From Malachius bipustulatus (taxonomy: Eukaryota; Arthropoda; Insecta; Coleoptera; Melyridae), in contig OU342637.1 of the NCBI GenBank assembly GCA_910589415.1, positions 35,928,162 to 35,992,161 of the forward strand: a stretch of DNA of 64,000 bases, in the 5' to 3' direction. How positions within the stretch are numbered: position 1 is the stretch's first letter; every line of letters starts with the position of its first letter. Of the stretch, positions 45,331-55,142 are shown piece after piece. The translations under genes were made by a program, and so were the position numbers. The notes under the pieces were generated by a model. That model did no database searches, was not told the DNA's origin, and was given only the letters and a program-made list of their open reading frames with translations.

Positions 45331-48300
45331 AATTTGTGTCTAAATGGTTAGTAAAAGTCGCATCCTGGGTAAAGATAATTAACTATATTTGACGATAGTT
45401 TGACCTCAGTTTCACATGGTGGTAGAAAGTGAGATTTATTTACCATCAGATGTTAGTGTACTTGTTAATTGATATTTGTGTTTAAACCTCTAATATTACA
45501 GAAGTCCAATATAAATTTTTCCATTCGGTAAACGTATGCTTGCATGAATGTGCCCCTGGATTAGCCCCTTGTTTCCGGGAACGCCATCCATGTACATTTT
45601 TCTCCAACTCCACGTCGCTTAGACCAGAGAGATCGCACCGGGTGAGACTGTCGGTTCTGTGTCCTCTACCATCTGATTTGCTAGTTTTGGTCAACCCCTT
45701 GGATTTGATTTCCCGACTAAAATGTAAAAATAAACAATGAATGTTTTTATTTTACCTGAATAAATCTGAGCTGGTCGAAATCTGCTGATGATCCGAAACT
45801 GGAGGTTAGTAACATCGAAGATCTGTTCTTCTTCGTTATCTAGATTCTGGTCAATTGGAACCTAGGATGTGGTCGTCTAGAAACTCGACAGCTGATAGAG
45901 ACAAATGTAATAACGTGTCAGTTGATCTGTCACTCATATTCCAGAAAACTCCAGGATGAACTAGAGGATGAACTGGAGAAAACTCGCAAACGCCATGTAC
46001 TATCTAGAACATATCGTCAGCCAGCGACATGTGACATTCGGGAAAGTGATCACTGTCGTCACCTGTTGGGGGTCGATAAGCGATGCGCCGTCGCAGAGAA
46101 TAGTATTAGTGTAGTAGTGAAAGTAAAGAAGAAAAGTAGCTTGGAATATGAAATGGAAAGTGTGAAGTAGATCAGTTCAGCTAGGGAAGTGATAAGTTGT
46201 GAGGTACTACTGAAGATTCACGAATAAGGAGGTATTTTAATAGTTAGAGTACTATCACTGAGATGGAAATGTCTCTTTACTTCATAAAGTTGATAAAATC
46301 GAACCCAAGTTCTTGAAACTAATAGAAATTAACCAGAAAAATGTGAAAGAAAGAAGATTCTACCATCTGTCTCGGCCGATGTTAATGCATTTTGTCAGAA
46401 GCTAAGACGCGTCATTTTATCTTCTTCAGCATCTTATGGTAGTTAACAGTGTACTGATTCTGCAGTATTCGTATTCATCTTGGCTTTGAATTCAATGTCT
46501 AATGTCTACTGAGCTGCCTGAGACTGGTCGATTTAGTGTATGTTCCGCTTTATCATTACGGTTAGGATGCAATAACTATTATTAGGTACCTACAGATTCA
46601 AGTCTTCGATAATGATGACGACATAATTTTTGGGTGTATTAACTCAACCGCGCCTACCTGAATTTGTATTCCATACAACTACCTGCGTATGTGCAATAAA
46701 TAAAAATAAATAACGAATAGCGACTTGCAGGATTCAGGATGAGATCTCTCAGAGAAGGGGTGCATGGCTTGGCATCGCTGCCTTATATTCCTTCCTTCCC
46801 TGCCTTACTTTAAGGTCCAAAACCAAGAGCCGGCCATTTTGGCCGCCAGAATCACCACATCTCGGCATTAGTGAAGGTCAATATAACTTTGGTGGATTAT
46901 CGAGATTCGGCCCTATCTTGCGGACTTGAATCCTAATTTATCGCACGCTATCTGATTCCTTTATTAGGGTGAGCCTGTCGGATTGGTGCCTGGATTATGC
47001 TGTCTAATTATGGCCATAACCGGTGCCGTAATCTGTAAACATCTGTAAATTAGGACCGATCTCTAGCCGTTACATCACAAATCGTCCCCTATTTACGAGA
47101 ACAATGTGTCTGTTTAACTGACAGACATAGACATGTGTATGTATAATTATACACTTGCTTTGTGGGGGCTACGACACGCATATTATGTTATACATCCCGC
47201 ACCGCGGTCTTCTCGACTCCCACTCTCTCCAATGGAATTTATGTATAAGGTACTTACAATTACCTGCTGAATACGGAATTATGGGTTGGGATAATCATCA
47301 CGATATTCGGATGCAGGTTTACAGGATGAAGAGTCTCAAATATTTGTGTAAAAGTTTATACTAATAAAAAGCTGAAACTAATAATTATCATTCATTTTTG
47401 GTTACCCGAAATTTTACCCGGCAATAGTTGATGTAATATTCAACATAATTTAGAGTGTTTTAAAGGTTGAAAGATGAACAAAGAAGAGTGTAGGGAGTGG
47501 TAACGGTAGGTCGGGGGAGTTTATTTGCCTAACAAGGGGCGAAGCGTACATCGGATGCCCGCATCAAGTGGACTATGCAAATGGGCACATATGTCCGGGA
47601 CCTTCCCGGATTGATTGTGTTTGTATGCTAAACCACGTAAAAACAGCCGGGGCAGCTCCGACCACGTCACAGTGATGGATGCCACCTTCCGCGGACGCAC
47701 CGCTCCGACGATTTCATTTTGTAAAAGAGAAAAAATCCATGCCAAGTGCTTTGTAAACTCGGGAATTCGCATGGGTAATTTAATCAGTACCAGTACCTGG
47801 ACTTGCATGCACGCAGCACGCGGCATCAGCGGCAAAAAGCCGAGCTAGTTTATTATTGCTGTGTACAGTTCCAAACAAGATGAGAGAAATGTTTAGCCTT
47901 TAGCCATCCATCGCAATCCTAATTTATCTTCAGAGTCTCTGTTAGTTAGCATTGTTTTTGCTCCTATAAATTAGGTACATACCTACTTCAATGCATCTAC
48001 TTTTACTTTTATAATATTATCCTGAGTTATGTTTATCTATTATAAATAGTACCACCGTTTGATTTCCAGCAGGTGGCTCTGTTAGGGTGACATTTTTCAC
48101 TTCTATTGTTTTGGGAATAAGCCAGGCTGTGCATTTTTTTTATTGAATACAATGTCGAGATATTGAACCTTGTTGCCAGATTTTGCTTTTTTATTTCTAT
48201 TTTGAGTTCATTAAGATAGGTACTCCTAGAGTTCCTGAGTTTCTAGAGCTCCTAGAGTTGACCGATGACCGAGAAATGTACGTTAGGTACTTATAAATTG

Positions 48301-48500
48301 ACTAATACCTAATTGGTTTGTTATCTACTCGTAATAGGAGCACTTGAAACATTTAATTCATTCCTGTTTTCTCATTTTCCATTATATTTATGAAACGGGA
48401 TTATGCCAGTCATTGAAAATCAAAAACGTGGATGAAATAAAAATAATACCTGCCTGTGTTAAAATTCTGAAATTAAACGACCTTGAATTATTGGTTTCAG
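45331..48500. other. Intronic sequence before the second Dpr exon; balanced block at 46740-47150
   Basis: No gene or clear transposon. About 46740-47150 is of balanced composition, non-repetitive by eye, and carries TAATTA-type words (for example CTAATTATGG), so it is a candidate regulatory block. About 47520-47850 is GC-richer with overlapping open frames on both strands that resemble no protein. Confidence 0.4.
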
Positions 48501-48711
48501 GTGTCCTGGATGAGGAAGAGAGATCTCCATATTCTGACTTCAGGGATCCACACATATACCGGCGATGGACGTTTCAGTGTGAGGCATCCAGAACACTCCG
48601 ACGACTGGGATCTACGAATCGAGTACGTGCAGAAACGAGACGCTGGCGTCTACGAATGTCAGATCAACACAGAGCCGAAGATCAATCTTGCCATCATGCT
48701 CAACGTCGAAG
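48501..48711 (+). CDS. dpr: Dpr-family Ig receptor, next exon: second half of Ig domain 1
   Basis: This exon continues the exon ending at 6161. The acceptor is GGTTTCAG, and the donor GTGAGG leaves after one base of a codon. It joins exactly in phase (…GDRT then VSWMRKRDLHILTSG…), giving the C to G strands of the V-type Ig domain. Visible marks are the core Trp of VSW, the family signature RKRDLHIL, RFSV, and DAGVYEC with the second disulphide Cys, 62 residues after the first. INTEPKINLAIML closes the domain. RKRDLHIL and YECQINTEPK are characteristic of the Dpr family. The second Ig domain and membrane anchor would be in later exons, and none is found before 64000. The intron between the two halves of this domain is 42,339 bp. 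Confidence 0.93.
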
Positions 48712-49525
48712 GTGAGGGGAGACGATTTGTGTTCACTTGAAAATGCAGAGCATGATATAAAGTAGATTGAGCTCTTAAAAGCTTTTTATTTTTGCTTATA
48801 GCGTTTGATTTTTATTATTTAACACAATAATTACACTAATATTATTATATGTTTTATCTAAAAAGTGTATGAAATAGTTGGTTGAAATTACTGATACCTG
48901 CAGGTTTACAGTTCCTAAGTATATCAGTTTGTACCTTAACTTTAAATTGAAGTGAAATCAGTTGAATTAAAGTAAAATTATTTGAAAATATAGGGTGAGC
49001 TTTTATAGAACTCTTTGAAATACCTGAAAGAAAAGCAGTTAATGGGGAAAGGGAAAATATTGTCGTTTTGGGCCATACGCAAGGTTATTTTTGAGATATG
49101 TCAAGAAGTCATTCCTCCACTATTAGTTGTTGGGAGAGATACTAGAAAACTTTAAGTAGAAAAGTTCCTAATTTTGCACTAAACCAGGTAATAACATTTA
49201 ATAAAATTTGGTCTAAAGACTCCAATTTTCGAGATAGACTTATACGTTCACTTTTTTAAACCTTTAATAATTAATAAATTATTAGGTATTTTTGAAACAC
49301 AATGTTCTACTATTCATCGTAAATGTTGAGTCAAGTAGTACTTTTAAATTGCGTTAATTAGAAGTTTAACAAAATTTTAATGGTAGGAAGGGGGCGCCAC
49401 TAGGACACTTCAGAAAACCCCAAAATCATGTATTTGATGAAAACTGTAGGACTTAAATTATTTAGTTAAGTAGAAAATTTGAAAATATTTAAATATATTT
49501 AATGTAATGTAGCCTACCTTTTGAA
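48712..49525. other. Start of the next Dpr intron
   Basis: AT-rich sequence following donor GTGAGG. At 49353-49412 lies a segment (AGAAGTTTAAC…TTTTAATGGTAGG…GGGGGCGCCACTAG) whose reverse complement recurs at 61303-61362. Confidence 0.5.
49353..49412 (+). repeat. 60-bp segment with inverted partner at 61303-61362
   Basis: TTAGAAGTTTAAC, TTTTAATGGTAGG and GGGGGCGCCACTAG, in that order, match the reverse complement at 61303-61362 with about seven differences. The similarity stops abruptly at both ends, as expected of a dispersed repeat remnant. Confidence 0.8.
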
Positions 49526-49884
49526 CAGTGGCGTAGCTACAGTACCGCAAAACCCCGCGGCCGCGGGGGGGCCCGGCGTCAAGGGGGCCCTGAGCTCTGG
49601 ACCCCGGCTTGGCCCACAAAAGAGCCCCAAATCAAAAAATCAAATAAGTATTACTCTTAAGCATATTTAAACTGACAACTGACGACATTAATAATTATAT
49701 TACGAATTGAGAAACAACAATAAATAATAAATAAAGCTTGAAATTATGCCAGTAATGACGAATACAGTACATTTCTAATATAACTTACCCATCTTCAACA
49801 GTAATTCTCAGAACCAGAGGCGAAGTTATTCTGGTCCTATTGTAATCTCAGGATGATTATAATATATAATACAAAAAATGATTA

Positions 49885-50742
49885 TACAGGGTGAATTATA
49901 AAAAACGCCCCAAGCGATAACTCCGTTAATTTTGAAGATATGACAAAACTTTTTTATACAAAGTGGCGCCGTTTATCATCATCTATATGTTGAGATAAAC
50001 GCTCGATCAACACAACTTCCTGTTTAACCGGAAGTAAAATCAACTTCGGGTTTTTAAATAGAACACCCTGTAAAACTTTATATTTTTTAAATGTCTGAAG
50101 AAATGTAATACAGGTGGTTTTCACCATTGGAATTTAGATTGAGCGGTTTATGAGTTATAAACAAGTGAAAATCGAAAATTTTCAACTTCAAAGCAGCGTA
50201 GAAATAGATGAACGGCTCAAGATATCTAAAAACGGTTTACATGTCCCTATCTTAACTTTTCACATAGTATCCTACTATGTGGAGTAAATTTTAATACAGG
50301 GTGATGAAAATTATCCGATTTTTCATCACCCTGTATTAAAATTTAAACCACATAGTAGGATACTATGTGAAAAGTTAAGATAGGGACATGTAAACCGTTT
50401 TTAGATATCTTGAGCCGTTCTAGTTCTACGCTGCTTTGAAGTTGAAAATTTTCGATCTTCACTTGTTTATAACTCATAAACCGCTCAATCTAAATTCCAA
50501 TGGTGAAAACCACCTGAATTAGATTTCTTCAGACATTTAAAAAATATAAAGTTTTACAGGGTGTTCTATTTAAAAACCCGAAGTTGATGTTACTTCCGGT
50601 TAAACAGGAAGTTGTGTTGATCGAGCGTTTATCTCAACATATAGATGATGATAAACGGCGCCACTTTGTATAAAAAAGTTTTGTCATATCTTCAAAATTA
50701 ACGGAGTTATCGCTTGGGGCGTTTTTTATAATTCACCCTGTA
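49885..50742. mobile_element. 858-bp near-perfect palindromic TACAGGGTG transposon
   Basis: The whole element is an inverted repeat with arms of about 429 bp centred at 50313-50314. Only scattered mismatches are visible (for example AAATAGATGAACGG opposite CCGTTCTAGTT). Ends are TACAGGGTGAATTATAAAA / TTTTATAATTCACCCTGTA, with TA on each side (49883-49884 and 50743-50744). Each arm also holds an internal CACCCTGTAA and, at the centre, ACAGGGTGATGAAAA, so it appears to be built from nested or fused copies of the same end. Each arm shares a core with the 9823-10464 element. No coding capacity. Confidence 0.92.
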
Positions 50743-51409
50743 TATGAAATCATCCGTGTTATTTTATTACTCCAGCATGGGCTAACTAAGAGCGGCAATG
50801 GAATGTGATATGTGCTTTCAGTGCTTTCGCATTCTTTCAGTCACCTCACCACCACAAGCCCACAACACAAATATGTAGAGTATAATACGAAACCAATCAT
50901 AAAATTTAAACCTGTTCCCGATTAAGGACACAGACAAGGGTGAATAGCAAACAAAAAACAAAGTAATAAAAATAGCTATTATAGACTGAAAGATGATGGT
51001 AAAGTGTCTAACATTTGGGCGGCGGGCGGCGCAGACAAACAGGTGGTTCATTCACAATTCATATAATACCTATATCTGATGTAATTATTTTTTGTAAAAA
51101 AATTAAACTCTTGAAAAAATTGCATAAATACTATTGCAAATTATTATTGCATAAAAGTAAAAATATTGCATTTATTATAAAAAAACTAATTGATACAATG
51201 AAAAGTTATCTCAATTACATTATCATTGACAATGTATGTATGTGAAGTTTTTGGCATTGGAACGCTCGCTCCATCAGCCACAGACTTTTGGCAACTCAAA
51301 AGCAAAACCTGACCTGACCTGACAAATTTTTGAAAGATAGATTTGGTGGAGTCGGGCTCACTTACAAAAGAAAATTACAACCTTTAATACAGTGAAGATA
51401 TATGCAGTG
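50743..51409. other. hAT-like element interior, non-coding
   Basis: Internal part of the 49526-55142 element. The 77-residue minus and 76-residue plus frames here resemble no transposase. Confidence 0.4.
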
Positions 51410-51611
51410 GGCGGTTTTTTTTTTTCTTTTTCTTTTTTTTTTATTATTACGACTTTTTTTATTAATTTTTTTTTTTAATATATTTTTTTATTATTTTTTT
51501 TTGTTTTTTTTTTGTTTTGTTTTTTTTTTCATATATATTTTTTTTTTTTTGTTATTATTATTTTTTTTTTTTAATTATTTTTTTTTTTAATTATTATTAT
51601 TATTATTATTA

Positions 51612-51642
<31 letters not shown>

Positions 51643-51655
51643 CTATTTTTTTATC
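51410..51655 (-). repeat. T-rich low-complexity tail (A-rich tail of the minus-strand retrotransposon)
   Basis: About 245 bp of T runs broken by ATTATT-type units. On the minus strand this is an A/TAA-rich tract immediately after the 3' UTR of the RNase H retrotransposon, which fits its tail, later expanded as a microsatellite. Confidence 0.75.
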
Positions 51656-51924
51656 TTGGGAGCAGGGATCGGGGTTCGACAATGGTAACAACGCGTCTAG
51701 GGGTCCATCAAGACGACTTTTACGCTAGACAAGACAGGACCACGGAATCATATGGGTGTCAACGAGCGGATAGTGCACATAGGATACTTAATACCTAATT
51801 ATTGTAGACAAGAAGAAAAATTTAACAAATACACCAAGCATCAAGCTATAAAAAACATAATAAGAATGAATATTATATGACAGTATAAAGTATGTACAGC
51901 ACCGCGCAAAAGGCGGTTTTATAC

Positions 51925-53445
51925 TCAAAGTTGGATTCTGGCTAATTTACAAAATTTATTGACTGCCCTATACACGTCTGCTGATTTGGTTAGCAAAATA
52001 TTAGTTATATCTAATGGCATTTTAATTGCATTGAGTTGTAGGAGGTTATCTATAAGTTTTAGTCTTGCATCATAGTATTTTGGGCACATGAAGATTATAT
52101 GATTGAGATCGGCATTTGACACACCGTCACATGAACATATAGGGGAGTCTAGGACACCGATTCTGTGCAGGTGGGATTGATATCCTGCGTGGCCTGATTT
52201 CAGTCGAACTATAGTAGTATAAAGCAATCTTGATGTTGTGTAGAATGATAGTTCCTGCATTGTAGGAAGTGTTGGATGAATAAGTTTATATTTGTTATTT
52301 GTATTGCGGCAATAATCTCTCCATTCGGCATTTGCTTTTATAGCAGTTAACTTTTTAACTTCTGGGTAGATGTCTGTTATAGGAAGATAATTGTCTACAT
52401 GTTCGCCATAATATACGGCCTCTTTGGCTCGTTTATCTGCTTCCTCGTTGCCCTTAATATTTGTGTGTCCCTTAACCCAAACGAATACGATTCGTCCAGA
52501 TTCATACAATTGGGCGAGTGATCTTTGTATGGAGCATAAAGCGTTGTCCATTTTTCTCCTGTCTCTCTGTTTAATTGCTTTTAAGGCCGACAAGGAGTCT
52601 GTCATCACTACCGCGTAGGATTCTCCGTTCATGATCATCCATTGCAGAGCTTTTTTAATTGCGCACACTTCGGCTGTATATATTGAAGCTAATTTGTGTA
52701 GTGTGTATTTAACTGTGGTTGGTCAATTGGTCAATGTAGATTGCACACCCTGTTCCGTCTTTACATTTAGAACCATCCGTATATATGTGGAGATACTGTC
52801 TGAATGGTTCTAATAGTCTGTTCAAGATGCTGATATTTAGGTTAGGTTGTTCCTGATAAGCCGGTATTAGTACTATTGGTTCTAACATGAGAGTAGGATG
52901 CGGTAACGTGAATGCTGGTAGTTTTCTCTGTTCCCCTGTATTATATTCTTGATATTTTTGCATTGCTAAAAATGCGGTAACCAGCGGAGGCTCTTTCTTA
53001 TTTTTCCAGTACTTACTGTCCATTGTCTCGGCTGCTAGTCTACCTAAAATTTTTACTAGGCTAGGATATCTGATGTGAACTTTCAGCATATACTTGTTGG
53101 CAAGAAGCTCTAGTCTCAGGTGTATAGCATATTCAGTGGTTTCCGCAAGGATGATGTTTCTCGGTGTTGATCTCATGGCTCCCGCGTGCAGGATCTGAGG
53201 CTTTTTATTTGAACTCTTTCTATCTTTGCCATATTTGTCTTCGAGGTGGATCCATATAGGATTAGAGCGTAGTCTAAAATGGAGCGGATGTACGATTTGT
53301 AGAATAAGAGGGATGTTTGAATATCAGCACCCCATTTGGTGTTGACTACTGCCCTTAGAATATTGATACCCTTTTCACATTTTGCCTGCACGTACTCTAT
53401 ATGTTTGGTCCACAGGAGTTTTCTGTCTAACCACATCATTGACAA
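51925..53445 (-). pseudogene. 5'-truncated RNase H-bearing non-LTR retrotransposon
   Basis: The C-terminal part of a LINE ORF2 on the minus strand, in three frames joined by shifts near 53190 and 52705. The first (53445-53173) is the RT thumb: DRKLLWTKHIEYVQAKCEKG, YKSYIRSILDYALILYGS, KIERVQ. The RNase H domain retains all four acid blocks: IYTDGSK (about 52770), TAEVCAI (about 52665), VMTDSLSAL (about 52605) and HTNIKGNEEADKRAKEAV (about 52455). The C-terminal LKSGHAGYQSHLHRIG and C-x-C…H-x4-C pattern (PICSC…HIIFMC) end the protein at 51925. A 3' UTR runs to about 51660. RNase H plus this tail suggests the I/R1/LOA side of the LINE tree. It is younger than the hAT-like element that contains it. 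Confidence 0.88.
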
Positions 53446-53450
53446 TCATT

Positions 53451-54925
53451 TTCGCAATTTATTGAAAATTAATAATTATTAATATGAAACTATTCGGTCC
53501 TTGGAAAGTAGAAGAGAATTTTTCTATAGAATTGTTCGGGGGTTGGGGCTACTCAGAACTGTAGGAGTCAAAGTGTAGAAAATCAAACTCATTTTCGGCA
53601 CTTGTTTTATCATAACTTTTTTGATTATACTTATTATTCTGAATCATTTTCGAAATTGTCAATGATTGAAGTATCTATTGATGTCTCGCTAAAGTGGAAC
53701 AGATTTTCTGTAGCACTTTTCGGACACTACCCGGAGCCCGGAGCCCGGAGCTCTAAAGAATTAATTTCTACTTAGAAAAAACCTCTTGCGCTTAAAAAAC
53801 TTTCACCTAATAAGGTACACTTTATTAATTAGATTTAGTTAATTTTTTTTATTTTAATTTTAATTCTTATTAAATACAATTAATTTAAGACTATACATAA
53901 GTAATGTGGCAAAAATATTTGAAGTATAGTTTTCAAGAAATAAATAAATAAATTCACAAATAATCTATTCTGGCATGACTAATAGATTTCTTATGATGGG
54001 GCCACAAAGGGCAGTAAATTTCTTAAAAATATCAACATCTGTTGTTTTTATTGCTACTTTGTTATATTTTTCTTAAAGTTTCACAACTGCCGATGAACCG
54101 AATTTGCTACTTTGCCAGTTTAGTTGATCTTCGTCTGTACGGAACGTACAGTCTGTGTTTACAGTTTACAAACGGCTTTTTTTATACATTTTAAATTATT
54201 TTCTATATTATTTTTATTATACATTTTAAAGTTTATTTTTTGTTATTTACATAGTAAATATAGTGAAGTGGCTACTTCGTGCGCTTTTGTGTTCCGTTTT
54301 TTTTTTTTTTGAAAAGACACTTAATTATTTGTGAAGAATCGTGAATAGTTAATTAATTATTGAGGTACATAATATGTATTTACTATAAATATTTATTCAT
54401 GTGTCAAATTATTATATTCATATTACGACTTGATATTAATCTTACTTTTGTGCTTATAAATAAAATTATTTTAGCAATATTATAGTATCTAGCTATTTTA
54501 TACCTTGTTAATTCAAATTCAGAAAAAGTCAAATCAAATATACAAAAGGTAATTTCAAGACTTGCAATTTAGACTTGAAGGTCTCCCTGTGAATAAATTA
54601 TCTATTATTAATGAAAAACGTTATTGTTATTCTTTAATGAATGCATTTATTATGCATAATATGCTTTTTATTTTTAAATTTTTATAATTTTTTCGGTGTG
54701 CTGTATGGTGTTTATTTACTGTGATGTATTAGTTATTTTGTAGGGCATCCCACAAAGGGCTTCTGGTGCGTTTCGTTTTTTTTATAAAAATCTTTAAAAA
54801 AAATAATACTTTCATCAAAGAACCTAACTCCTAATAAATTAAAAGACAAAAATTCTAAAAGCTAATATATTAGTAAGCTTGTAAAAAATTAGTACTTTTT
54901 CCTAAATGGAATTACTTATTCTGAA
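53451..54925. other. hAT-like element interior, AT-rich
   Basis: No coding resemblance. A small GC-rich tandem (CCCGGAG three times, about 53728-53750) stands out. Confidence 0.4.
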
Positions 54926-55142
54926 ATTTCCCTGAAAAAGGATCCCCCCCCCGAACCCCCCTTTACTCTTGGGGGATACTCCATACCCCCCAAACCGCCC
55001 GGAGGTCCACCTTATTGATTATATACAATATGCTAATAAAATTTAATTTTTGAAATCACGAACCACCAATGAAGAAAACTTTAAGTGGGAGCCCGTCAAA
55101 AATATTTGGCGGGGGGGCCCCAAATCTGAAGCTACGCCACTG

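Larger units (their letters stand above)
6162..48500 (+). other. 42.3 kb phase-0 intron splitting Dpr Ig domain 1
   Basis: This is the interval between the two Dpr exons, with a GTGAGT donor and a TTTCAG acceptor. Both exons are open and in phase, so removing the interval gives a continuous Ig domain. Its size is largely explained by the transposons listed separately. The R2-like element lies in the same orientation as the gene. Intron 1 of this pair also contains non-repetitive GC-richer blocks that may be regulatory. Confidence 0.88.
49526..55142. mobile_element. 5.6 kb element with hAT-like ends and perfect 8-bp target duplication, carrying nested insertions
   Basis: The left end CAGTGGCGTAGCTACAG and right end CTGAAGCTACGCCACTG (reverse complement CAGTGGCGTAGCTTCAG) are 17-bp inverted repeats with one mismatch. 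Exact direct repeats CTTTTGAA flank them at 49518-49525 and 55143-55150. An 8-bp duplication and CAGxGGCG-type ends are typical of the hAT superfamily. GC-rich subterminal zones (GGGGGGGCCC) occur on both sides. No hAT transposase is recognised. Inside lie the palindromic transposon 49885-50742 and a truncated RNase H retrotransposon at about 51410-53450. The original element was therefore about 2.7 kb, and both insertions post-date it unless it moved as a unit. Confidence 0.88.

Noticed and set aside
47521..47848. Overlapping 104- and 77-residue frames on opposite strands
   Set aside because: Neither resembles a protein family. Long dual-strand frames here follow from GC composition.
51402..51798. 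Phe-rich open frames
   Set aside because: Direct products of the T-rich retrotransposon tail.
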